Source: Halisarca cf. caerulea | Taxonomy: Eukaryota > Porifera > Demospongiae > Chondrillida > Halisarcidae | Direction: 5' to 3' | Assembly: GCA_963170055.1 (NCBI GenBank) | Contig: CAUJGJ010000161.1 | Location: 2,791,975-2,826,974, forward strand | DNA: 35,000 nucleotides | In this document: positions 21,266-31,361 of the stretch, piece by piece | How the letters are laid out: every line of letters begins with the position of its first letter | Position numbering within the stretch: position 1 is the stretch's first letter | Notes under the pieces: generated by a model | The model's database searches: none | What the model saw: only the letters and a program-made list of their open reading frames with translations | What the model was told of the DNA's origin: nothing | Position numbers and translations under genes: made by a program

Positions 21266-24200
21266 CTAATCATCATGCTTATCGATCTCGTCCTTGTGCC
21301 ATTCCAGCTTGTCTTTGTGCCTGTCGATCTTCTCCTTATGTCTCTTAATTTGCTTCTCAAGACTCTTAATGGTGTCTGCATGGTGTTGTATCTCTTCTTC
21401 ATGATGAGCAGCAGCATCCTTCAAGTGCTCCTTCATCTTCTCAATCTGTTCTCTTTCCTAGGAAAAGAACTAAGAAAAGATAATCTCAGCACCTAAACTT
21501 TATAGGTAATTGGCACACCTCCATGGGAGAATGTACCGTAATGCTGTACTCCAATGTATTGCTGTATGCGATGGAGTAAAAATTAATACCGTATGCGTAC
21601 AAATTTTTGCAGAATGAAACTTTCGCAGATTGGCAGCCATGCCAGAAAATTTAGGTAGAGTGCTTGTGCAATTGAAAACGGTTGTCAAAAGAACAGGAAT
21701 CATTGAGAAGCACTGTAGCGCCTTTGCTCGTTTGTTTAAAGGCTTTTGTCCAGAAACAGAGGAAGTTTATATCAATTAAAGACTAAAAGAAGACAGGATT
21801 AAAGGGGGATCTGCGAAAATTGTGAAAACCATCTGTGAACGTTTCATCCCGTGAAAGTTTGTATGTGTATGGTACTTGCTTAGGTAGGTGGGCAAGGTTT
21901 TTTTTGAGTGGCGGCCAAAAATATTACAGATCTTGGGATAATCCCTGTTGTATGCAACTTGTAGGCAAATGACATGGTACTCACTTATTTAGAGATAGAC
22001 AAATTGGGCATGCACCATAACAATAATTGTGCAGTAAACAAGAGGGCTCCTTGGCTGAGGGTACAGGCAGCTTTTACAAAAACTATGTATATCGTTGCAT
22101 TTGATGACTTCCCATGTACGTACTTGCACCTAGCCATACATACAGCAAAGCTGGTCTTGCAAAAGGGGTGGTCCTTCACAAGGGTGGTCTCTCAAAGGGG
22201 GTACCACAGTCACTGTATACGTATATAGGCATTAATTTTTGCAGGATTTTATTTTTACAAATTTCGCGAATGAGCCTGCATTCGCAAAATATCAATTGCG
22301 AATATTTGGTTCACAGGTTAGTTACACAGTCTATTTGAAAATTCGTCTAATATATAGCAGGGACCAACTGGTCCATTTGCGAAAATTAGAGCCTATACGG
22401 TAGTTCATAAGTTTGGGCTTTAGTTTGTAAGCCATCATCAGATCATGTCAGGTGTTGGTCATGCCTGATCAGTGACAAAACCATGGGCAACAAAAGGTCT
22501 TTAGTTGTGCATAATCAAGGTAAACTCGGTTTGACCATACTATAAAAAGCACCATCACGGTGGCAACTACTCACAGTAAGAAGAGAGGACTTCAGCGCGT
22601 AAAGACGCAACTACACTAAAAACTTTGTTCTTAACTTCTAAAACGCTCCAACTCAAATTTGACACGTACGTACCATGAAAAAATTCAAACAAAACACCTC
22701 GTAAAATTGAAATGCTATTTCCAAAGTGGTCACTACAGTTCTCGTCTAGCAGACATTTGACTTTCCCTTTGAAAGTCAAATGTCTGCTAGACAAGAACGT
22801 AAATCACACCTTTCTCTTGAAATATTGATCCTCCAGAGCTTGTTCTCTCTCACTAAACTTCCCTCCAGCAGCTCTAGAAGACATTAATGTAAAACGCAAT
22901 CTTGAACAATACCAGTAACATAACTATGTACATACATACACTAGTGCACTCTGCAGATTTACATACAACCAACAGGGCAAAAATGTTCTGCAAACACATA
23001 CTGTAGTAGTCCTGAAATTTCATCAGTTTTGTCTAACAACTTCACAAATCGTATGCTTCATTCACAATACTTGAAGCTGAAACAGTTATGTTCCTTACAT
23101 ACGTAGCTTACATATGTCCCCACAACCAACCACTGCATGCCTACACCAGTACTATGACACCAGTACTCATTCCCAAGTACTCCTTTGTGAAAAATGATAT
23201 AAGAATAACAGCCTTCAGAGTGTGACCAGTAAAATCACACCTCCAAAACATAGCTGATGTACCCATCCAGAAACCCACCCACTACACAATGAAATTACAA
23301 GGTTTGCATGGCATTTGTAAATAATCTGCAAGTCATGCACAATGGGTAAATCCTGTGTCCAGGTCTAAATTTATCATCATTATAATTCTGTGGTTTGAAT
23401 AATACTCTGTGAATAACAAGCATACTTTGCAATAATGTACAAAGGAACTACAAAAATAATCAATAACATGCAAACAAATTGATACATTAAGTATGTGTTA
23501 TACAATGGGAACGGAAGGTTTAGCGATTTACACACCTGAGGGATGAGCCCGAAGGTGTGAATCGCTAAACCTTTCCTTTCCATTGTATAACTATCTTGTA
23601 CCATGAAGCTGGACATCTGAAGGCGTAGCCTGAGGATGTCGTAACCGTTCTTTTCCTACCTATTTCTACCATGCTGTGAATGGGGAGATGGCTGATCTTT
23701 TCCTATCAGAATCATTTTGCAATTACGTTCAATCCTGGTCCATTCCTTAGCTGATAGGGCCGCTTACGACCTGACCACCTCCACCCAACAATCAGCTAAT
23801 ATGATCGCCTACAGCCAGCTGTTCATTGACCAGAATGCCTCTCTATCCCGCCATTTGCTGATGTTCAAAATGCTTCCATTCACCCGTTTACTTACCCGAA
23901 TGCCTTTAGCCAACTGTTTGCCGATCTGACCGCCTCCATCCAGCCATTTACTGACATGAACGCCTCCATCCAACTGTCTGTTGATGCGAATACCTAACTG
24001 ATGGTTGGGTGGACGCATTCAGGTCTATATCTGCTCAGGGATGGACCAAAAACTCATCTGAATTGAAGGCAATAGCGAATTCTGATAGGAAAGGATCAGC
24101 CATCTCTGTTCACAGTGTAGTAGAATAAAAAAAGGCCGAAAACTGAACTGCGCTAGCTGATAAGAATATACACCTCATGAATTCTTAATGAGGTGGGTTA

Positions 24201-24744
24201 GTGAATTATACACCCAGTCACATCAAATGCAAACATTCACTGCTAGCCACCTGCACTACAGTTCACCTCACCTCACAGACCCACTGGCACCTCCACCACC
24301 CTGCAGTGAAGGAAATCGTGGGGGAAATAGTTCAACATTGGAATTGACTATAGTCAGTGAATACCATACAACCAGGTGCATGTAAATGCCAAGACACAAT
24401 CAGGACTATCCCACTAGTCCATGACTGCTCTTCCTAGGGTCCCAATCACATATAACTACAAGGATACTTGCTCTGATGACACAAAACATTTGTGGAATCC
24501 TTACCAAAAAATGCAAAACACAGGTACACACAAATCACGAATCTAACGCACAGTATGAAACACAAATGAGAGAAATTAACACAATTTTCAAATAAATTGC
24601 ATGCACATACCGGCTTAACAATAACAAAAATAACTGATACATAAAAAAATGCTTGCAAATGAGTGTTCTTACCGATCCTGGTGCTCCTGAGAACCTTCGA
24701 AGGCTCACAGAAGAACATATTCGAATGAAACGTATTCCGCTCAT
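21266..24744 (-). CDS. ATP5IF1: Mitochondrial ATP synthase inhibitory factor 1 (IF1), 4 exons
   Basis: Exons in coding order: 24673-24744, 24272-24300 (29-nt microexon), 22810-22873, 21266-21457. All borders are GT-AG and phases join, giving 118 residues (human precursor 106). Residues 1-~24 (MSGIRFIRICSSVSLRRFSG) are Arg/Ser-rich without acidic residues, a mitochondrial targeting sequence. A Gly-rich linker, GGGGASGSVR, comes mostly from the microexon. The inhibitory segment GGKFSEREQALEDQYFKRKE (37-56) matches the IF1 region that enters the F1 catalytic interface. The C-terminal half is a heptad-rich helix ending KDEIDKHDD. Histidine pairs at 73-74 and 80-81 keep the seven-residue spacing of the pH-sensing His pairs of bovine IF1. 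IF1 blocks ATP hydrolysis by F1Fo when the membrane potential falls. The ATG is chosen because it gives the presequence in phase; an alternative in-frame ATG just before exon 3 would remove it. Introns 2 and 3 carry repeats. Confidence 0.94.
21589..21872. mobile_element. 284-bp TIR element (CCGTAT ends), IF1 intron 3
   Basis: Left end CCGTATGCGTACAAATTTTT and right end, read inward, CCATACACATACAAACTTTC, continuing GAATGAAACTTTCGCAG versus GGATGAAACGTTCACAG, so the TIRs exceed 40 bp. TA flanks at 21587-21588 and 21873-21874. Non-coding. Confidence 0.85.
22216..22402. mobile_element. ~187-bp TIR element related to 21589-21872, IF1 intron 3
   Basis: Left end TACGTATATAGGCATTAATT and right end, read inward, TACCGTATAGGCTCTAATTT, then TTGCAGG versus TCGCAAATGG. 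The interior has TTCGCAAAAT and TTGCGAAT motifs typical of this repeat class. Exact ends are less certain than for the neighbour at 21589. Confidence 0.65.
22738..22798. repeat. Foldback hairpin, 28-bp arms, next to IF1 exon 3 donor
   Basis: GTTCTCGTCTAGCAGACATT... (22738-22765) pairs with ...AATGTCTGCTAGACAAGAAC (22771-22798) with one mismatch and a 5-base loop. On the coding strand it starts 11 bases after the exon 3 donor, so in the pre-mRNA it would fold just downstream of the 5' splice site. Confidence 0.9.
23500..23586. repeat. Foldback hairpin, ~35-bp arms, IF1 intron 2
   Basis: Left arm TATACAATGGGAACGGAAGG... (from 23500) through GGTTTAGCGATTTACACACC; right arm GGTGTGAATCGCTAAACCTT... 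through CCATTGTATA. Loop around TGAGGGATGAGCCCGAA. Near-perfect pairing. Confidence 0.9.
23662..24126. mobile_element. ~465-bp element: ~57-bp inverted repeats framing a 30-bp tandem array, IF1 intron 2
   Basis: Left arm about 23662-23719 and right arm about 24068-24126 are inverted copies; both contain GATGGCTGATC.TTTCCTATCAGAAT in opposite sense, plus CACAGTGTAG / CATGCTGTGAA. Between them runs a degenerate 30-bp tandem repeat (annotated separately). No transposase. No target duplication could be read. It could be a MITE that has captured or generated a minisatellite. Confidence 0.75.
23773..24004 (+). repeat. Degenerate ~30-bp tandem repeat, 7-8 units
   Basis: Successive units start GACCACCTCCACCC, GATCGCCTACAGCC, GAATGCCTCTCTAT, AAATGCTTCCATTC, GAATGCCTTTAGCC, GACCGCCTCCATCC, GAACGCCTCCATCC, GAATACCTAACTG; each is followed by a C-A-x-x-x-TTT-x-C-x-GA segment, spacing about 30-33 bases. 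On the minus strand the array is open and reads as ten-residue repeats of the type VHVSKWLDGG / IRINRQLDGG. Whether that frame is ever translated is unknown. Confidence 0.75.
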
Positions 24745-24949
24745 TGTGGGTCAAAGGTTAACTAGGGATTGGACTTGATTCCGACTTCCACTCCAAAATT
24801 CAGTCGTGATTAGGCCGTGGTTAGCCAGCTGGTTCTCGAGGGGCGAAATAGGAAAGAGAAACTTAGGTTAACCCTTTTCGATCTATGCTCACAGTGTCAC
24901 TCTTCCCATCCTTGATTTCATGTACACAATAACTCTCCACCCCACTCAG

Positions 24950-25164
24950 CTGATGGTCCAACTCCTCCTCATGTTGAAAATATAAGTGGTGCTGGAAATA
25001 GTCGATCCTATGGACTTAATATAAATAATACAAACGCTAGAGTCTTGTTGCTTCAGGGTGCTGCCATTGCTCTGTGCATGGAAGGCATTACTCATTTGCT
25101 AGCGGCCGAGTTCTCTTCTTTAAAGCGCCGCCATTGCACGCAATTCCCTGTGGAGCGGTCATAG
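24950..25164 (+). pseudogene. Possible orphan exon, unidentified protein
   Basis: A frame without stops from 24950 to a TAG at 25162-25164 reads GPTPPHVENISGAGNSRSYG, then LNINNTNARVLLLQGAAIAL, then CMEGITHLLAAEF. It is preceded by a good pyrimidine tract and acceptor (CCACCCCACTCAG, 24937-24949). It has no start codon and no partner exon was found on the + strand. The Gly/Asn-rich NINNTNA style is protein-like but I do not recognise the family. It may be a fragment left by duplication, or chance. Confidence 0.25.
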
Positions 25165-25634
25165 AGCTATAGCTGCATTGCATGGATAGTACTTAATTGA
25201 GAATGAATCTGAGTGTATAATACAGTAAGAGTACAATCCTTATCATAATATTACTATACCAAGCTGAGGATATTACTCAGTCTATTATTTATTTTAGTTC
25301 TGCAATTACTGTAAAAATCTATATAAGGTGAAGACTTAGGTGTAGTTGAAGTACAAACTTATATAATTAGCAAAGTGTACAATAAGCCCAAATGTCAAGT
25401 AAAGGTACATTAGTAAATTATAAATATTCACTGGAATATACATTAATAAGTTGTAAATTAAATAGTAACTATTAAACATAAACATAAAAATATGAAGTTG
25501 TAGCTAAACAAATATTAATTGAAACAGTTAGTATGCAGTCCTTGTTCAAGAAGAGGCTTTCTTATAAACTTGGGGAACTTTAAAACTGTCAAATGTTCCG
25601 AAAGCAATGGAATTCGCTTTGAAAATGCTTGAAC

Positions 25635-25696
25635 AAGCGATTCGAGTTTAAAAAACTCGTGGGCCGCCTATACGGCCCTGGAAACTCGAATCGCTT
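25635..25696. repeat. Nested palindrome
   Basis: Outer arms AAGCGATTCGAGTTT (25635-25649) and AAACTCGAATCGCTT (25682-25696) pair perfectly; an inner GGGCCG..CGGCCC stem lies at 25661-25678. It is CG-richer than its surroundings. Confidence 0.9.
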
Positions 25697-25820
25697 GGAA
25701 ATCGTCGTTATTGACTAAAATAATACTTCGAAGAACTCTTCTGGTCGAAAAGACTCTTCGCTGATAAAAGCAGGAGCAGACGAATGAATTTCACCGAAAT
25801 ATAGCCAAAAGAATACGTAC

Positions 25821-25838
25821 CGACTTCGCGTCCGCCAT
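25821..25838 (-). CDS. Possible first coding exon (MADAKS) of an unidentified gene
   Basis: ATGGCGGACGCGAAGTCG followed by a strong donor GTACGT. A possible second exon starts after an acceptor at about 25753 (TTTTATCAG) and continues in phase for about 30 codons (RRVFSTRRVLRSIILVNND...) to a TAG inside the nested palindrome. The CG-rich start and Ala/Asp-rich opening look like a true animal gene start, but the short continuation is not recognised. A (TA)n tract lies just upstream of the ATG. Confidence 0.25.
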
Positions 25839-25843
25839 GTTGT

Positions 25844-25846
<3 letters not shown>

Positions 25847-25919
<73 letters not shown>
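25847..25919. repeat. (TA)n microsatellite
   Basis: About 36 TA units. Ambiguous assembly length is likely. Confidence 0.95.
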
Positions 25920-25921
<2 letters not shown>

Positions 25922-25971
25922 ACATCGTTACGGACGTTACGGACACTTCCGGTGAAAGTAAAAACAATATA

Positions 25972-26095
25972 GGGCCGCCTTCCGGCGGCCCAAAAAAGAA
26001 GGAGCCACTATAGTGGCTTTTCCATGACTACGGTTACGCAATTTCACTATTTAGCCCACAACAGGGATTGGTCACGCGAGGGCCACTATAGTGGC
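25972..26095. repeat. Cluster of short perfect palindromes
   Basis: GGGCCGCC-TTCC-GGCGGCCC at 25972-25991, AGCCACTATAGTGGCT at 26003-26018, and GCCACTATAGTGGC again at 26082-26095. The second palindrome ends at the stop codon of the PHD exon that follows on the minus strand. Confidence 0.85.
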
Positions 26096-26387
26096 TCATC
26101 CACGATAAAGGGTTAAACAATGCGTACAATGCCATTCCCTGTTTCTTTTCAATTTACCCTTGTTAAATACACAATCTGGAATGGACTGACAGAACTTGTG
26201 GTACCACCTCCCACACAGACTAGAACAAGCCATGTCTCCATATTCCGGCAAGCGGCAGTCACAGTACAAATTAACATCTTGTGTGTAGAGTGGTTTCTTA
26301 CCCCTAATGGCACACAATGGAAAAGAAGCGAGCTCTCCACTCTCGATGCAGGATAATAGGTGATCCCGCATCTCACAGTGGAAGAAC
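26096..26387 (-). pseudogene. Terminal exon with PHD-type zinc finger, probably from a mobile-element protein
   Basis: Exon-like block with acceptor TCTGTACGCAG before 26387, about 96 residues and a TGA stop at 26096. It reads FFHCEMRDHLLSCIESGELA, then a PHD-like finger: C-D-C at YCDCRLPEYGDM, C at MACSS, C at LCGRW, then WYHKFC, and finally WHCTHC. This gives the Cys4-His-Cys3 order. The arrangement EMRxHLxxC-linker-CxC PHD finger resembles, from memory, the C-termini of Ulp1-protease-like proteins encoded by invertebrate transposons. No protease domain was found upstream (to the right), so it is an isolated exon or a fragment. The PHD pattern is seen directly; the origin is inference. Confidence 0.55.
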
Positions 26388-26984
26388 CTGCGTACAGAAT
26401 TATTATTATAATAACGGCATACATAAAATGCATACACTGTGATGATATGTGTATTAGGCTAGCAGCTATGGATTATACTCTTATCGAAGCTGAAAGGCTA
26501 TCCTGTATACATGCATGCATGCCACTAATGTTTGTGAATTTAGCAAATTAGCACACATGCAATTTGTTATATGCATGGGGTGTACTTTTTTTCTGGTTTG
26601 GGAGAGTTGAATAATTATATTTGTAATGTTATAATAATTCATGCACTCGCAATATGCATGGTTTAATGGACTCCCCTTATTTATACAATAACAGAGCTGC
26701 AATGCATGCACTCATTTCAGTATTTCAATGTGCGATCTCACTCTCTCACTCGATCCCAGCTTATGGAATCTCAATCACTCAAACCATATCCTAGCCTATA
26801 TACTGCCTGTGAGTCTTACATTCCCTACTGTACACCGTCACAAGGATGAAAGTGATAAGATGGGTTGTGATTATGGTGCACAGCACCATCCATGACAACA
26901 TGAGTCGGTATTACACTTTTTTAATCAGTGTGTGTGCATAGTATAAATAGTGTGTGTCTAGCATGTGCAAGCAAGTGTGTGTGC

Positions 26985-26985
26985 G

Positions 26986-27028
<43 letters not shown>
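26985..27028. repeat. (GT)n microsatellite
   Basis: About 20 GT units in otherwise unassigned DNA. Confidence 0.95.
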
Positions 27029-27029
<1 letters not shown>

Positions 27030-30000
27030 TGTTGTAGTTTTTGTGTGCATATATATGTATGATTGGGCAGTTTTCGTGCAGATCTGCATTATATTATGCA
27101 TATGTGCATGCATGTATGTATGCTACATCGATAATAAATATATAATTTAATTGTAATCAATAATGTAATAATATTCTGTTCAGCATTGTATACTTCTAGA
27201 CAGAATACATTTTTAAACAATTGTACTCCAGAGTAGCACTACATCAGTGGCACCCAAATTAGCAAAATCTAAATCTACAAAAACTACTTATAGAAATACC
27301 TAAATGTAGTATGTATATCATTGAGTGTAACATAATGTTTCTATATAATAAGGGTTGTTACCACCACAGATTATACGTTTAAATCAAAGCAAACAGATCA
27401 GAAGTTCATTTTTGCATCAGATCACTTGATCATGCAGCAACACCTGAGAGAAAACAACACACATAATAATCCGTGAACTTGTATTGAAATGAACTTGTGA
27501 ATAGTATGCATATACATGAAAAAGAAATGCATTGAGAAATGTGTCCGGTATAAATACCTGCATGGTTTATGGATACTAGTAGATTGTACACACTTTAAAT
27601 AAAACCATCTCTGGTAGACTAGTATGTAGCTCAAAAATTTAGGCTAATTTAGCATCCCAATTAAAGGGTCACTCAAGGCAAAATTAAGTTAAAAAGTTAA
27701 GTTCAATGAATAGACCTTTGTATACTGAACTCAGAATTGTTATTGTTTTCTGCATGCGCTTAGTTAGTTTACGAGATATTTGCAGTTAAAATCCACCATG
27801 TTGGATGACATAATGTCAGCAGGGGTGTTGAAATTGATTTTCTCCGGAGACAAGAGTTTGGCACCAAGCATACAGTACCATAGTCAATGCCAAAAAATTC
27901 TATAGTCCCTATAATCATAATATGCACGGTCATGATCAAAGATTTACAATATTATTCATTATTGCTTTTAATATTGCACATATAAGTCATGCACCAATAG
28001 CGTCAAGCTCATTATCCAATGGTAAAATAACTCGATGAATGTTTGTCCATAGATATAAATTAAGGACAAAATACTCAATGCATAATATAATATGTGTCAA
28101 TTGTAAATACATATGCTACAAGAAAAGAAACTGGAAATCAACCTTATAATAGTGGCTATTTTCCTACAAGCCACATGTATTTAGATCATGCAATCATTTG
28201 ACACTGACTGTGAAGCCATAATGTGATGTCACCTTAATTAAGTGGCAAAAGTCAATTACAGCTTACTGTGTATGACAATATGTTCGAAGCCTAGTTGCGT
28301 GCTTCATTAGCCTAAGGTTTTACAGGACAAGGAGCAGAGAAATAGGATGGGGCCACAAAATGGATGCCTGGCACCTCAGCTCATGCTTCTGGCACTGCAT
28401 CTGGTGTCATAGCACCAGATCTACACCCCTACACGTCAAAGAGTGATGGAGGCTTAGGAAGAAGTACTAGCGCGATAGGTTTTGGGACCTGATGAGCATT
28501 AGAAAGTGTAATTTACAGTCATTAACTACTGTGACATGTTAACCTATCAGCGATGGAAATAGCACACACAAATGACTTGTAATTATACACTATTGCTGAG
28601 TTAAACCACTCGAGCTGCTGTGTGCGTAATATCACAAGCTTAAAAATGAAACAAAGCATATCAATTCTATCCTACTATCTCCAATACCACAGGTGCCAAA
28701 AGGGATGATTTGCAATTATCTTCACTAGTCATGTGTATGTGCACACTTGAACTCAATTGTACCATCACTCAATGACATTACATGTCACACCTGTGATGAC
28801 ATCAATTAAAAATTTCTCAAAATATCTCCTAAATTAAAGCACACATACACGAATGGTTTGCAGTATTGAAATCAGCATCAAGACTTTCTATTTTAGGACA
28901 AACTTCAATTTGTTTGCCTGTAGTGTCCTTGAAGTGCTAAGGTACTAACTACACAAGTTCCACTGTACTCAGGAATGAGCAATTGGTATTATTGCAATCA
29001 TGAAAATTAATGTAGAGATGAAATACACAAAAAATGATTGCTTATCATAAAGTATATAGTGTATTGCATGACTGATATTATACATAATAACTAATACATC
29101 ATTGTTTGTACAGTGCAATTTAGGAATCACGGATATGCAAACATACACACATACATAAATGCATGCATGCACATGCACGCACTCAATTTTTAGTTGACGT
29201 ACACTGACAACATCACAGCATGCCTATAACTGACTGTGGCTTACTCAGATTGTGGGTGGGGTCCATTATTTTGTGTTTACAACGTCATTATTTTGCAGCT
29301 TTTTGTTAATACATGCTATGATGCATGCATCAATGCTATGATGTGTGACTTTACGAGTACAAACAGAATGGATGTATCTCATAATTATTATTATAACACT
29401 TGGGTGGAAATGAATATATTTTATAATTGCCCTAGGCCTATTTTTATCTCAATCTGATCACTATATTATATCAAAGTGTGCAAATTCAAACACTGTGAAA
29501 GTGGAAATTCATGTAGGTTCTCACTATATTTCCACATTTACTGTAGGTTCCCTATTTTTTGGCATCTGACCAAACAGGGTCAGGTTATACTATAATTGTT
29601 GCCAATAAGTAGTGTTCCCTAATTTCTAGTCCTTGACTCTAATTTAATTATTGTCAGCTACAAAGTTTGAACATAATAATTATATTATTTTCTTCCTTAT
29701 ACTGTAGGCCTGTTCACCTCACTCTGCTTGTTTGGTATCTATCGGAGCACAGGGCAGTGTCTATCATTTGATCATTCAGTTTTTGCTCAACAATCAGTAA
29801 AACAACAGAGTGAATATAGATACTCACTCATACCTTCTAGTATGTCCTATTCTCCAAGTTTATGTTTTAAAGGGGCAAAGCATCTAATTCAGCCTCCCAC
29901 AGGTAAATTTATACACGATAACCATGAAAAGAACCCGCTACGACAATTTTGCCATTTCGTACCTAATTTTTCATCACGACCCTGATTTGTCATATTTTTA

Positions 30001-30039
30001 CTACTTGCTCCTTCTTCTAGTGTTAGTTTAGGCAAATAG
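27029..30039. other. No convincing gene
   Basis: AT-rich sequence with short open frames only. Repeat-like openings TTAAAGGGTCACTCAAGGC (27660) and TTTAAAGGGGCAAAGC (29865) suggest ends of interspersed repeats, but no partner ends were found. A single MITE-like end related to 20084-20235 lies at about 28945-28965. Confidence 0.5.
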
Positions 30040-30415
30040 TCAGTGATCTTCATCTCCACCGAAGACAAAGTTTGTCCAAAGCTTCAATGTGTTCAAAGAG
30101 AACCTTCTCAATCTGATAAAAGGTTACTGTTAACTATTCTAATTAGATTGTAGCGATAAAAATATGAGTAACTTTTATATGTCTAGCATACAAACTAAGC
30201 CCACACTCTTCAGGATTCAGAGGAAAACTTTCATATTTGGGCCATTCCTTAGTGACAGCCATTTCTACACTTCAAATACCACATAATAACAATAACGTGG
30301 TATAGTTTTACTGACAAAATTACATGACCCAGCACCTACCACCCTCAAGGGTTTTTACTTCCACTGGTAAACATTTTGGGTCAATTCCAACAGATCGATG
30401 TTGATCATGCAGCCA
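30040..30415 (-). CDS. Three candidate C-terminal exons of an unidentified protein
   Basis: Exon A 30340-30415 (WLHDQHRSVGIDPKCLPVEV KTLEG), exon B from 30264 (in phase: EMAVTKEWPKYESFPLNPEE), and exon C starting at 30112. Acceptors TTATATCAG, GAAGTGTAG and TTTTATCAG and the A donor GTAGGT are good. The end of exon B is unclear. A GTATGC donor gives exon C the frame LRRFSLNTLKLWTNFVFGG and a stop at 30040. A weaker donor would give IEKVLFEHIEALDKLCLRW and a stop at 30050. Exon A needs a phase-0 partner, which the fibronectin exon to its right does not offer, so this may be a separate gene. I do not recognise the protein. Confidence 0.35.
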
Positions 30416-30692
30416 CTGATATAATATAGCCTGTGAATGGACTAAGATTTGTTATGGCATATTGTGCATTTGGTTATACTATAATACCATTTTGCTGACT
30501 GCTTGTAGAGCCTTCCAGGTAACAGTATAATGCTATGTCTGTCAGTAGTGGTTAGAATGGATTTAGAAGGTCCACTAGGAGATAAGACAATTGCAATATA
30601 TAATCATAATAAATAAGTAAACAATATAATTATGCACAATGTATACTATCAAGTTGTCAATTTATGTGCTGAACTACTTTCCACCCACATAC

Positions 30693-30965
30693 CTGCTTGT
30701 TCTGTTCTCTCGGAAACAGACAAACTTCTTGGTCCTACTCCAGCTGAATTCCTTGCAGCTACTGAAAAACTGTATGTTGTGTAAGGATCTAGTCCAGTGA
30801 ATCTATGCTGCACACTAGTGGTGGACACATCACTTCCATTCCAATAGACAATGAATCCTTTAATGGGACCATTTCTCAACAGTATTGAAGGAGACTGCCA
30901 TCGTACAGTGATATTCAGGGTAGAGTCTACCTGTGCAACCACACTAAGTGGTGGACCACTAGGAG
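30693..30965 (-). CDS. Fibronectin type III domain exon
   Basis: A 273-nt exon (91 codons, phase 1 at both borders) with acceptor TGTTATAG and donor GTATGT. It encodes exactly one FnIII domain: PSGPPLSVVAQVDSTLNITV, then the core Trp in VRWQSP, PIKGFIVYW, and the signature LDPYTTYSFSVAARNSAGVG with Tyr and the NxxGxG turn. Phase 1-1 symmetric FnIII exons are typical of shuffled extracellular domains. The upstream exon at 31662-31867 can join in phase 1; the downstream partner was not found. The protein is not identified. Confidence 0.75.
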
Positions 30966-31041
30966 CTATAACAGAGTGAGTATGTTAAGACTTCAAAGTG
31001 TGTGGATATTTATAATGTCATATAATAGATATTATAAATAT

Positions 31042-31153
<112 letters not shown>

Positions 31154-31361
31154 TGATAATTGTGCAACCCTGTAGAATTTAGTAGTAGGAGGTCTGATAT
31201 GTGCCATAATGACCAGTTGGTTCATATATATATTGGACCTTGAAAAACTGGCGGACATCTCGTAGCTACTGATTATCAGACACGCCTGGCAAGATAAAAG
31301 AAAAATTGATCATTTCAAAGCCTTAATCTTAATCTAAGGTTGGTTTACCATACCCAACCTG

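Noticed and set aside
21275..21496. Hydrophobic 73-residue frame on the + strand
   Set aside because: Antisense shadow of the IF1 coiled-coil exon; Lys/Glu codons read backwards give Leu/Phe.
28429..28488. Possible last exon reading VPKPIALVLLPKPPSLFDV before a stop on the minus strand
   Set aside because: Good acceptor (TGCTCATCAG) but only 19 codons and no upstream partner; an open frame this short is expected by chance.
30520..30600. Second FnIII-like start (CTCCTAGTGGACCTTC) on the minus strand
   Set aside because: Resembles the start of the FnIII exon at 30965 but has no AG acceptor before it in the right phase, and the continuation lacks FnIII core residues.
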